Positions 1 to 6,756 of a stretch of DNA of 27,935 nucleotides are shown one piece after another. Position 1 is the first letter of the stretch. The number at the start of each line of letters is the position of its first letter. A program made the position numbers and the translations under genes. The notes below the pieces were generated by a model. The model made no database searches and was not told the DNA's origin. It saw only the letters and a program-made list of their open reading frames with translations. Source of the DNA: an uncultured Lachnospiraceae bacterium (GTDB taxonomy: Bacteria; Bacillota; Clostridia; Lachnospirales; Lachnospiraceae); contig CAJTPU010000022.1 of the NCBI GenBank assembly GCA_910578335.1, forward strand, positions 1-27,935, given 5' to 3'.

Positions 1-84
1 GCGGTATCCCTGCTTTTTATTTATTCAGTTGTAACACATGTATTGTAATCCTACAGAGGTTGTGGGAGAAAGTGTAAAAAGTTC

Positions 85-113
85 TTGTAAATTATCGTGG
101 TTTCTTTTATAAT
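85..113 (+). promoter_or_regulatory. Predicted sigma-A promoter of comEA
   Basis: TTGTAA at 85-90 and a perfect TATAAT at 108-113 are separated by 17 bp. Transcription would begin near 120, giving a leader of about 40 nt before the comEA start at 161. Bases 1-84 hold no recognisable gene. Confidence 0.7.
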
Positions 114-160
114 GGGTGCACGGCAGAGAGGCATTCCTCCCAAAGACAGGAGGAAAAAAT

Positions 161-775
161 ATGCTGTTTCGGAAAGTAAGGAAGAATAAAATCATAGGGA
201 CAGTCTGTGCTGCGTTACCGGTGGTCTTGCTGCTGGCTTGCGGTACGGTTCGGGAAAGTTCGGAGATGGTGATGCTTTTGGAGGAGCAGGAGGCTGCAAG
301 GGAAAGCGCACCGTTGGCGGATGAGAGCCGTGCGGGAGAAAAAGACGGGGCGCAGGCTGTTTTTGTACATATCTGCGGGGAGGTGGCATATCCCGGCGTC
401 TATGAAGTGCCGGCAGAGAGCCGGATTTGCGACGTGCTGCTTTTGGCGGGAGGCTTTACAAAGGATGCGGCGACGGACAGTGTCAATCTGGCAGGGCAGG
501 TGGCGGATGGAATGCAGGTGGTGATTCCCTCCCTTCAGGAGGCGCGGCAGACTGCGGCGGAAAAACTGCAGGAGCGGGAGGGGCTGTTCAACCTTAACAC
601 GGCGACAAAGGCGGAGCTCTGCACGCTTTCCGGTATCGGGGAGAGCCGTGCGGCGGCAATTATCGCCTACAGGGAGGCGCACGGCGGATTTTCCTCTGTG
701 GAAGAAATCATGCAGGTGGAGGGCATCAAAAGCGGCACCTATGAAAAGCTGAAGGATAGAATTTATGTGGAATAA
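161..775 (+). CDS. comEA: ComEA-like DNA-uptake/DNA-binding protein (SLBB plus helix-hairpin-helix), lipoprotein form
   Basis: ComEA is the surface DNA receptor that hands double-stranded DNA to the ComEC channel during transformation. The 204-residue protein starts at 161, where an AGGAGG site sits just upstream; an in-frame ATG at 116 lies at the predicted transcription start and is rejected. Residues 1-27 are a basic, then hydrophobic leader ending in a lipobox (LLAC, Cys27), so it is probably lipid-anchored, whereas the Bacillus protein is held by a transmembrane helix. Residues 66-123 form an SLBB/Gram-positive ComEA domain (VFVHICGEV, PGVYEVP, LAGGF). Residues 142-203 form tandem helix-hairpin-helix motifs (FNLNTATKAEL, LSGIGESRA, VEGIKSGTYEKLK) for DNA backbone binding. 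comEC lies about 6 kb downstream; the two are separated by an arabinofuranosidase/regulator pair and a two-component system. The family call is secure; active competence is an inference. Confidence 0.9.
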   Translation: MLFRKVRKNKIIGTVCAALPVVLLLACGTVRESSEMVMLLEEQEAARESAPLADESRAGEKDGAQAVFVHICGEVAYPGVYEVPAESRICDVLLLAGGFTKDAATDSVNLAGQVADGMQVVIPSLQEARQTAAEKLQEREGLFNLNTATKAELCTLSGIGESRAAAIIAYREAHGGFSSVEEIMQVEGIKSGTYEKLKDRIYVE

Positions 776-810
776 CAGAAGCCGTGCTTCGTGTGCTTTT
801 TGCCGTACAT

Positions 811-839
811 AAAAAGGCGCCGCACATTTTGGCGGCGCC
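811..839 (-). terminator. Rho-independent terminator of the arabinofuranosidase gene
   Basis: An 8-bp GC-only stem (816-823 with 832-839, GGCGCCGC/GCGGCGCC) has an 8-nt loop. Read on the minus strand it is followed directly by five U residues (811-815). It sits 11 bp beyond the stop codon of the minus-strand gene. The same stem may also stall plus-strand transcripts from comEA, but the plus side lacks a T-run. Confidence 0.85.
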
Positions 840-850
840 CGTACTCCCTT

Positions 851-2326
851 TTACCGAATGGTAACGCTTACGACGCAGCAGGGCGGAAGCGTCGCAGAAA
901 GCATATTGTCCGTAAGAGAAACAGGAAAAGCCTTGGGCACAACACGCTCAGGCATATCAAAATCGTTGCAGGCGTGCACCTCCTCCGTCAGTATGCGCGA
1001 GGAAGCTTCAGTGCCATGAAAACCGCAGAGGCTGCAGGAGACAGCCGCCTCCTCCTCTAATGAGCAGTTTGCCAGCGTAATGGTCATTACGCCGTCTTTG
1101 ACGGATGCGGAGCTGGAAAGGAGCGGGATTTTGATGTTGTCTCCCGTTTCGGCAGGTGACTGGAAGCAGTAGACCAGCTCGCCGTCCTGATGTTCTTTAA
1201 ACATGTCGAAGACATGGTAGGTGGGTGTTTTCACCAATGCTTCTCCTTCCGTAAGGATAAGCGCCTGCAGGACATTTACCGCCTGCGCAAGGTTTGCCAT
1301 AACGACCCGCCTGCTGTGCCTGTTAAAGATATTGAGGTTACATGCGGCAACGATGGCGTCGCGCATGGTGTTCTGCTGGTAAAGGAATCCGGGATTGGTG
1401 CCAGGCTCCACGTTGTACCAGCAGCCCCATTCATCAACAATCAGTCCGATGCGGTTATCAGGGTCATAGCGATGCATGATGGCGGAATGACCGGTAATGA
1501 CGTCGTCCATGGAAAGGGTTCGCGAGATGGTATCGTAATATATATCATTGTCAAATTCACGTGCGCTGCCCTTGCGGTTCCAGTCGCCTGTGGGAATGGT
1601 GTAATGATGGAGCGATATGGCATTTACATGGCACGGCTCCAGATTTTTCATGATAGTGTCGGTCCAGCCGTAATCTCCTCCGCTTGGTCCGCATGCCACT
1701 TTGTAGAGCTGATTGCCGGAATGATTTTTGCAGAAGCTTTGATAACGACGGTATTCATCCACGTAATATTCGGCGCGCATATTGCCGCCGCAGCCCCAGT
1801 TCTCGTTGCCTATGCCAAGGTATTTCAGCTTCCACGGCTTTTGTCTGCCGTTTGCCTTGCGCAGGTCTGCCATGGGGGAAATGCCGTCCAGCGTGATATA
1901 TTCTATCCATTCGGAGAGCTCCTGTACGGTGCCGCTGCCCATATTGCCTGCAAGGTAGGGCTCACAGCCTACAAGCTCGCAGAACGTAAAAAATTCGTGT
2001 GTTCCAAAGGAATTGTCCTCGGTAACGCCGCCCCAGTTGGTGTTTACCATCTTTTTGCGGGAGGCTTTTTCCCCGATGCCGTCCTTCCAGTGGTATTCGT
2101 CGGCAAAGCAGCCGCCCGGCCAGCGGAGAACGGGAAGCCTGATATCTTTAAAAGCCTCCACAATATCCTTCCGCATACCTTTTATATTGGGAATGGAAGA
2201 ATCCTCCCCCACATAGATGCCATTGTAAATACATCTCCCCAAGTGCTCGGAAAAATGCCCGTATATCTCGGGATTAATGTGAGAAATTTTGTCGTCTGCG
2301 TTGATTAACATCGTTATTTTCTTCAT
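851..2326 (-). CDS. abfA: Alpha-L-arabinofuranosidase, glycoside hydrolase family 51
   Basis: Hydrolyses terminal alpha-L-arabinofuranosyl residues from arabino-oligosaccharides taken up by the cell. The 491-residue length is typical of GH51 enzymes (about 500). The retaining-enzyme catalytic pair is visible: Glu175 in GIGNENWGCGG as acid/base and Glu299 in LIVDEWGCWYN as nucleophile. The N-terminal INPEIYGHFSEHLGRCIY and LRWPGGCFADEYHWKDGIG segments are also family hallmarks. There is no signal peptide, so it should act in the cytoplasm on imported arabinan, arabinoxylan or plant glycoside fragments. The start is set by AAAAAGGAG 8 nt upstream of the ATG. The gene is transcribed alone, divergently from an AraC-type regulator that is its likely controller, and ends at a strong terminator. 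No transporter or arabinose catabolic gene lies beside it. Confidence 0.95.
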   Translation of the reverse strand: MKKITMLINADDKISHINPEIYGHFSEHLGRCIYNGIYVGEDSSIPNIKGMRKDIVEAFKDIRLPVLRWPGGCFADEYHWKDGIGEKASRKKMVNTNWGGVTEDNSFGTHEFFTFCELVGCEPYLAGNMGSGTVQELSEWIEYITLDGISPMADLRKANGRQKPWKLKYLGIGNENWGCGGNMRAEYYVDEYRRYQSFCKNHSGNQLYKVACGPSGGDYGWTDTIMKNLEPCHVNAISLHHYTIPTGDWNRKGSAREFDNDIYYDTISRTLSMDDVITGHSAIMHRYDPDNRIGLIVDEWGCWYNVEPGTNPGFLYQQNTMRDAIVAACNLNIFNRHSRRVVMANLAQAVNVLQALILTEGEALVKTPTYHVFDMFKEHQDGELVYCFQSPAETGDNIKIPLLSSSASVKDGVMTITLANCSLEEEAAVSCSLCGFHGTEASSRILTEEVHACNDFDMPERVVPKAFPVSLTDNMLSATLPPCCVVSVTIR

Positions 2327-2378
2327 AACCGCGCTCCTTTTTGTTGTTGGTTTTCTAAATGATTTTTTTCGCCTGCCG

Positions 2379-2407
2379 TATATAATATTGTTATCTCACA
2401 TTGACAA
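2379..2407 (-). promoter_or_regulatory. Predicted promoter of the arabinofuranosidase gene
   Basis: Read on the minus strand, TTGTCA (2407-2402) and TATATA (2384-2379) are separated by 17 bp. The start of transcription would fall near 2372, leaving a leader of about 45 nt. The -35 hexamer lies inside the repeated TGACAAAT site described for this intergenic region. Confidence 0.6.
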
Positions 2408-2429
2408 ATGTACTGCAATGACGCATCAT
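2401..2429 (+). promoter_or_regulatory. Possible promoter of the AraC-type regulator gene
   Basis: A perfect TTGACA at 2401-2406 is followed after 17 bp by CATCAT (2424-2429), a 4-of-6 match to the -10 box. It shares its -35 position with the oppositely directed arabinofuranosidase promoter, so both cannot easily be occupied by polymerase at once. The weak -10 fits a promoter that is low or needs activation. Confidence 0.4.
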
Positions 2430-2454
2430 ATTGTCATACTGACAAATCGTACTG
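2402..2454. promoter_or_regulatory. Repeated operator-like sites between the divergent genes
   Basis: TGACAAATGTACTG (2402-2415) recurs as TGACAAATCGTACTG (2440-2454), 38 bp away in the same orientation. The second copy is preceded by its own inverted half (TTGTCA 2431-2436, TAC, TGACAA 2440-2445). Direct repeats of this kind are usual binding sites for AraC-family proteins, which bind with two HTH motifs each. The first copy overlaps both -35 boxes and the second lies just past the predicted regulator transcription start, a layout suited to joint control. Binding by the adjacent regulator is inferred. Confidence 0.5.
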
Positions 2455-2471
2455 TGAGAGGGATAAGCATT

Positions 2472-3245
2472 ATGATGGTATTTCATGCGATGGGAATGAA
2501 TTATCGGCATGATGGAGAGTTTTCCATCGACCGCCCGGCGGGCTCTGGAGACGAACTGCTTCTGATTTTTAAAACAGAGGCGAGGGTGAGCCTTCAGAAA
2601 GGCGAAGTGACCGCACCGCCCGACAGCGCCCTTTTATATACAGAAGGGTATCCGCAGCGATACCGTGCAGGCTGCAAAGAATATGTCAATCATTTTATTC
2701 ATATGGACTGCAGGGCGGAGAAGCGCTTTCTTGCCGGGACGGGCATTCCTGTAAACGAGGTGCTCCCACTGCAGGATGTGTCCGAGGCAGAAGAGCTTAT
2801 GCGGCTGATAAGCAGGGAGGAGATGTCCAATTCGCCTTATAAAGAGCAGTATATGGATATGCTGATAAGGCTGCTTTTACTGAAAATCGGGGACGGTTTC
2901 CGCATGAGAAAAAATGCGCCTGCCGGTATTCACAGCTCTGTCCTTGGGGCGCTGCGGGCGGAAGTATACAGCAATGCCGGGCGTTTTGGCTCTGTCTCGG
3001 AGCTGGCAAGGGAAGTCAGTTTAAGTCCTTCGCGTTTTCAGAAGCTGTACCGGGAACAGTTTGGCGTAAGCTGCTATGAGGATTTGCTGTCGGCAAAGGT
3101 AAAGGCGGCGCAGTACTATTTAAAAAATTCGTCCCTCACCATAAAAGAGATAGCCGCTGTCTGCGGGTATGAAAACGACGTCTGTTTTATGCGCCTGTTT
3201 AAAAAAAGAACGGGCATGACGCCGGGCGAATACAGAGGAAGGTAG
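2472..3245 (+). CDS. AraC/XylS-family transcriptional regulator
   Basis: Probable regulator of the divergent arabinofuranosidase gene. The 257-residue protein has an N-terminal effector/cupin-like half (about residues 1-140) and a C-terminal pair of helix-turn-helix motifs (about 158-255). The HTH signatures are VSELAREVSLSPSRFQKLYREQ, then the family signature IKEIAAVCGYENDVCFMRLFKK..GMTPGEYR. The start at 2472 (tandem ATGs at 2472 and 2475) follows GAGAGGG about 10 nt upstream. The open frame continues 61 codons further upstream, but that part overlaps the neighbour's 5' end and the whole promoter region, so it is rejected. The ligand cannot be read from sequence; arabinose or an arabino-oligosaccharide is an inference from context. 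Confidence 0.88.
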   Translation: MMVFHAMGMNYRHDGEFSIDRPAGSGDELLLIFKTEARVSLQKGEVTAPPDSALLYTEGYPQRYRAGCKEYVNHFIHMDCRAEKRFLAGTGIPVNEVLPLQDVSEAEELMRLISREEMSNSPYKEQYMDMLIRLLLLKIGDGFRMRKNAPAGIHSSVLGALRAEVYSNAGRFGSVSELAREVSLSPSRFQKLYREQFGVSCYEDLLSAKVKAAQYYLKNSSLTIKEIAAVCGYENDVCFMRLFKKRTGMTPGEYRGR

Positions 3246-3286
3246 GAGCGGCAGGACGAAAAATTTCATTTTTAAAAGATTGCTGC

Positions 3287-3316
3287 TTGTCGTTTGGGGC
3301 AGTAAGGCACTATAAT
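3287..3316 (+). promoter_or_regulatory. Predicted promoter of the first two-component operon
   Basis: TTGTCG (3287-3292), an 18-bp spacer and a perfect TATAAT (3311-3316). The last three bases of the -10 box belong to the left copy of the 15-bp direct repeat that flanks the palindromic element. Transcription would start within or just after that repeat and run through the whole element before reaching the response regulator gene. Without the element the leader would be only about 25-30 nt. Confidence 0.65.
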
Positions 3317-3328
3317 AAAACAAGACAT
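3314..3328 (+). repeat. Left copy of direct repeat flanking the palindromic element (putative target-site duplication)
   Basis: AATAAAACAAGACAT, identical to 3537-3551. The two copies abut the element on either side (one extra A precedes the right copy), the arrangement expected after insertion with target duplication. Confidence 0.8.
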
Positions 3329-3535
3329 AGGCAATTGCGAAACTCAGTAATTATGCTAGTGTCATTGTGCACCTTGTATATTCTAACGCAGACGCGCTTT
3401 CGCTCCAAGATTACCGTAATGGTACGTAAGCTGCCAAAATACGTCAGCTAAGTACCAACGGTAATCAAGGGTCTGCTTATAGAATATACAAGGTGTACAA
3501 TTCGGAACTTGAAAATGTGAGTTTCGCAAACGCCT
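3329..3535. mobile_element. 207-bp palindromic MITE-like element, forms one long hairpin
   Basis: The termini are 18-bp inverted repeats: AGGCAATTGCGAAACTCA at 3329-3346 against 3518-3535, with two mismatches. Further in, the arms pair again: 3364-3385 with 3480-3501 (22 bp, one mismatch), 3388-3393 with 3471-3476, 3409-3417 with 3458-3466, 3420-3425 with 3452-3457, and 3429-3433 with 3445-3449. This leaves an 11-nt apical loop at 3434-3444. No protein is encoded. A 15-bp direct repeat flanks it, so it looks like a non-autonomous mobile element mobilised by a transposase elsewhere. It interrupts the leader between the promoter and the ribosome binding site of the response regulator gene and should be transcribed as a long 5' hairpin. 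The element family is not recognised. Confidence 0.8.
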
Positions 3536-3536
3536 A

Positions 3537-3551
3537 AATAAAACAAGACAT
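3537..3551 (+). repeat. Right copy of direct repeat flanking the palindromic element
   Basis: Identical to 3314-3328 (AATAAAACAAGACAT). It is followed at once by GTGGGAAGGAGG, the ribosome binding region of the response regulator gene, so the original leader can be rebuilt by joining the two repeat copies. Confidence 0.8.
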
Positions 3552-3568
3552 GTGGGAAGGAGGAAGAA

Positions 3569-4261
3569 ATGGGAAAAAGAGTGTTGATTGTGGATGATGA
3601 AAAATTGATTGTAAAGGGTATCCGTTTCAGCCTGGAGCAGGATGATATGCAGGTGGACTGTGCTTATGACGGGGAGGAGGCGCTTGCTTATGCGAGAAAC
3701 AATTCCTATGACATCATTCTTTTGGATATTATGCTGCCGAAGCTGACCGGTTTCGAGGTATGTCAGCAGATTAGGGAATTTTCGAGCGTGCCGATTATCA
3801 TGTTGACGGCGAAAGGCGACGATATGGATAAGATACTTGGGCTGGAGTACGGCGCGGACGACTATATTACAAAGCCTTTTAATATACTTGAGGTCAAGGC
3901 AAGGATTAAGGCAATTATGAGGCGGGCGGAGCCGAAGGCGGCTTCGGGAGAAAAAGCCGGAAGCCTTGAGAGCGGCGATATGCGCTTAGACTGTGAGGGA
4001 CGGCGCGCTTATGTGGCTGGCAGGGAAATCGGGCTGACGGCAAAGGAATTTGAGGTGCTGGAGCTTCTTATGCGCAATCCCAATAAGGTGTATGGCAGGG
4101 ACAAGCTGCTTAAGTTGGTGTGGGGAGCTGATTACCCGGGAGATGTGCGCACGGTGGATGTGCATATCAGAAGGCTTCGGGAAAAGGTGGAAGAAAATCC
4201 CAGCGAGCCCAAATTTGTGCATACAAAGTGGGGCGTTGGCTATTATTTTTTAGCGGAATAG
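3569..4261 (+). CDS. OmpR/PhoB-family response regulator
   Basis: Receives phosphate from the kinase encoded 6 bp downstream and binds DNA. In the 230-residue protein the receiver domain (about 1-120) has the acidic pocket (VDDE at 8-11), phospho-acceptor Asp53 in LLDIMLPK, Thr80 and Lys102 in YITKPF. A winged-helix output domain (about 130-230) carries LTAKEFEVLELLMRNPNKVYGRDKLL and DVRTVDVHIRRLREKVEENP, as in PhoB and WalR. GGAAGGAGG lies 7 nt before the start at 3569. It begins a likely operon with the kinase, a GerMN lipoprotein and comEC. Its transcript leader contains the long palindromic element, which may affect its expression. Target genes cannot be inferred from sequence. Confidence 0.95.
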   Translation: MGKRVLIVDDEKLIVKGIRFSLEQDDMQVDCAYDGEEALAYARNNSYDIILLDIMLPKLTGFEVCQQIREFSSVPIIMLTAKGDDMDKILGLEYGADDYITKPFNILEVKARIKAIMRRAEPKAASGEKAGSLESGDMRLDCEGRRAYVAGREIGLTAKEFEVLELLMRNPNKVYGRDKLLKLVWGADYPGDVRTVDVHIRRLREKVEENPSEPKFVHTKWGVGYYFLAE

Positions 4262-4267
4262 AAAAAT

Positions 4268-5746
4268 ATGAGATTACGATTCAAAAAATTTTACGGCAGG
4301 TTTTCCTTTTTTCGCAGTCTGCGCGCCCGCCTGTTTCTTATATTTTTAGTGGTAGGGATTGTGCCCAGCATCATGATGCGCTACGGCATTATGGAAAACT
4401 ATGAGGAACATGCGATTGCCCTGCGGACGACAACCGTGCAGACACAGCTTAAAATCCTTGCAAACCATTTGATTACGTATAATTATTTACAGGATAATTC
4501 TTCTGAGGTGGTAGGAGCAGAGCTGGATATGCTGTCCAATCTGTATGAAGGGCGCGTGCTGATTATCGGCGGCAACTTTAAAGTAGTAAAGGATACGTAT
4601 GCCATCAGCGAGGGCAAGATTATCATATCCGAAGAGGTCATCCGCTCCTTTGGCGGCGAAAGCCTGTCCAATTATGACAGGGAACACGGCTTTATTGAGA
4701 TGACGACGCCGATTACGGAGACGGTTAAAGAGATGACGGAAGAGGGCGAGGTCGAAAAAAGCTATGTGCGGGGCGTTATGCTTACCAGCATTTCCTCGGA
4801 CAGTATTATGACGACGAAGGATGTCCTAAACAGAAAGGCAATGATTTTAGAGGCGCTGATGATTATGGCAATCATCGGCATTGCCATTGTGCTTTCCAAT
4901 GTGCTGACACGTCCTTTCGGACGCGTAACACAGGCTATTAACGAGATAAAAGCAGGATATACGGACGAAAGCATATCGGTTCCCGACTATCTGGAGACAG
5001 AGCACATTATGACTGCTTTCAACCAGCTTTTAGGGCGCATGAAGGTGCTTGACAAATCGCGTCAGGAGTTTGTCTCCAACGTGTCCCATGAGCTGAAAAC
5101 GCCCATGGCATCCATCAAGGTGCTTGCGGATTCCCTTATGGCGCAGCCGGATGCACCGGTGGAGATGTATCGGGAATTTATGGGGGATATCACTGCAGAG
5201 ATTGACAGGGAGAACCGGATTATAACGGATTTGCTCTCCCTTGTTAAAATGGACAAGACGGTGGCGGATTTGAATATCAGCACCATCAATATGAACGAAT
5301 TGACGGAGCTTATTTTAAAGAGGCTGCGTCCGATTGCGAGAAAGAAGGACATTGAGATTGTATTTGAGAGCATCAGACCGGTAACTGCGGAGGTAGACGA
5401 GGTAAAAATGTCCCTCATTATCTCAAATCTGGTGGAAAATGCCATAAAATACAACAAAGACCACGGCTCGGTGAAGGTGACGCTGGATGCGGATTACCAG
5501 ATGTTTTCACTGGAGGTGGCAGATACGGGAATCGGTATGCCCGAAGAAGCGATGGCGCATATCTACGAGCGTTTTTACCGTGTAGATAAGTCACATTCCA
5601 GAGAAATCGGCGGGACGGGGTTAGGGCTTGCCATCACCCGCAGCGCCGTGCTGATGCACAGGGGGCAGATAACGGCAAAGAGCATTTTGGATGAAGGGAC
5701 GACCTTTCTTGTCAAAATCCCCTTAAGCCATATTAAGACGCCCTAA
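4268..5746 (+). CDS. Membrane sensor histidine kinase, partner of the preceding response regulator
   Basis: Autophosphorylates and signals to the upstream OmpR-type regulator. The 492 residues are arranged as TM1 (about 20-38), an extracellular sensor region of about 155 residues, TM2 (about 193-213) and a HAMP linker (about 214-266). The HisKA domain has phospho-accepting His274 in SNVSHELKTPMASIK. An HATPase domain follows, with the N-box near residue 390 (SNLVENAIKYNK), DTGIGMPEE, ERFYRVDKSHSREIGGTGLGL. It starts 6 bp after the regulator stop codon; only a weak purine-rich site precedes it, so translational coupling is likely. The sensor domain has no recognisable ligand motif. The kinase core resembles WalK/PhoR-type enzymes. 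Confidence 0.95.
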   Translation: MRLRFKKFYGRFSFFRSLRARLFLIFLVVGIVPSIMMRYGIMENYEEHAIALRTTTVQTQLKILANHLITYNYLQDNSSEVVGAELDMLSNLYEGRVLIIGGNFKVVKDTYAISEGKIIISEEVIRSFGGESLSNYDREHGFIEMTTPITETVKEMTEEGEVEKSYVRGVMLTSISSDSIMTTKDVLNRKAMILEALMIMAIIGIAIVLSNVLTRPFGRVTQAINEIKAGYTDESISVPDYLETEHIMTAFNQLLGRMKVLDKSRQEFVSNVSHELKTPMASIKVLADSLMAQPDAPVEMYREFMGDITAEIDRENRIITDLLSLVKMDKTVADLNISTINMNELTELILKRLRPIARKKDIEIVFESIRPVTAEVDEVKMSLIISNLVENAIKYNKDHGSVKVTLDADYQMFSLEVADTGIGMPEEAMAHIYERFYRVDKSHSREIGGTGLGLAITRSAVLMHRGQITAKSILDEGTTFLVKIPLSHIKTP

Positions 5747-5808
5747 CGGCGGCAGAGAAACGTCGATTTGACGGCAATAGTTATCGGGTTCTGTATGGAA
5801 AGGAACAC

Positions 5809-6744
5809 ATGAATAGGAAAAGATATTGGATTTGGCTGCTTGCCTGTCTGCTTTTTGTGGCTGCGTGCGGCGGCAGCGGCAGGATGGATAGAAGCAGAGC
5901 ATATAAGGTGTATTATATCAACAATTCTGAAACGGGCGTGGAGATGCATGAGCATGAGCTGGAGGCAGAGACGGCGGACGGGCAGCTTGACGAGCTGCTT
6001 CTGCTCCTTGGGACTATGCCGGAGAAATTGGAGTACAAGGCGCCCCTGCAGATGGGCTTTAACCTGCTTTCCGCCCATATTGACGGAGAAAAACTGTATC
6101 TGGATGTAAGCGAGGAATACCGGAGCTTAAAGGCAACGACGGAAATTCTGGTGCGTGCGGCGCTGGTCAGGACAATGTCTCAGGTAGAGGGCATAAAATA
6201 TGTGGCGATTACCGTGGAAGGCGGACAATTGCACGACAGTCTGGGCAATGTGGTGGGGCTGATGTCGGCGAACCAGTTTATCGACAATGCGGGCAATGAA
6301 ATCAATGCCTATGACAAGGTGCGTCTGCGTCTGTATTTTGCCAATGCAGACGGCACGGCTTTGGTTGCGACCAACAGAACGATGGCGTATAATACCAATA
6401 TTTCGCTGGAAAGACTGGTGGTGGAGCAGCTTTTGGCAGGACCGGGTCCCGATGTTGCGGATGTGGTTTATCCCGTTATGAATCCTAACACCAAAATTGT
6501 AAGTGTTTCCGTGCGGGACGGCATCTGCTATGTCAACTTTGACGAGAATTTTTTAAACCAGACCTACAATGTGTCTTCGGAGGTGGCGATTTACTCGATT
6601 GTCAATTCGCTGGGAGAGCTGACAAGCGTCAATCGGGTTCAGATATCGATAAACGGGGAAACCGATATCATGTATCGCGAAAGTATAAGCTTAAGCACGG
6701 TATTTGAGAGGAATCTGGATTTGATTACGACGGCAGAACCCTAA
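5809..6744 (+). CDS. Lipoprotein with two GerMN domains
   Basis: A 311-residue predicted lipoprotein: a short basic hydrophobic leader ends in the lipobox VAAC (Cys20), so it should be anchored on the outer face of the membrane. Two GerMN-type domains follow (about 35-150 and 170-300), seen as repeated patterns of the kind LEYKAPLQMGFNLLSAHIDGEKLYLDVS and VVYPVMNPNTKIVSVSVRDGICYVNFDENF. GerMN domains occur in GerM, needed for spore envelope assembly and germination, and in the LpqB lipoprotein, which works with a two-component kinase. Its place directly after a kinase gene recalls the MtrAB-LpqB arrangement, so a role in signalling or envelope homeostasis is a reasonable inference. GGAAAGGAA precedes the ATG by 3 nt. 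Confidence 0.85.
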   Translation: MNRKRYWIWLLACLLFVAACGGSGRMDRSRAYKVYYINNSETGVEMHEHELEAETADGQLDELLLLLGTMPEKLEYKAPLQMGFNLLSAHIDGEKLYLDVSEEYRSLKATTEILVRAALVRTMSQVEGIKYVAITVEGGQLHDSLGNVVGLMSANQFIDNAGNEINAYDKVRLRLYFANADGTALVATNRTMAYNTNISLERLVVEQLLAGPGPDVADVVYPVMNPNTKIVSVSVRDGICYVNFDENFLNQTYNVSSEVAIYSIVNSLGELTSVNRVQISINGETDIMYRESISLSTVFERNLDLITTAEP

Positions 6745-6756
6745 GAAAGGAAATAT

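Noticed and set aside
1190..2308. A 372-codon open frame on the plus strand opposite the arabinofuranosidase gene
   Set aside because: It is fully antisense to a gene with clear catalytic motifs, has no ribosome binding site, and its translation has the odd composition of a shadow frame.
2289..2471. A 61-codon N-terminal extension of the AraC-type regulator
   Set aside because: It covers the divergent promoter region and the neighbour's 5' end; the ATG at 2472 has the ribosome binding site.
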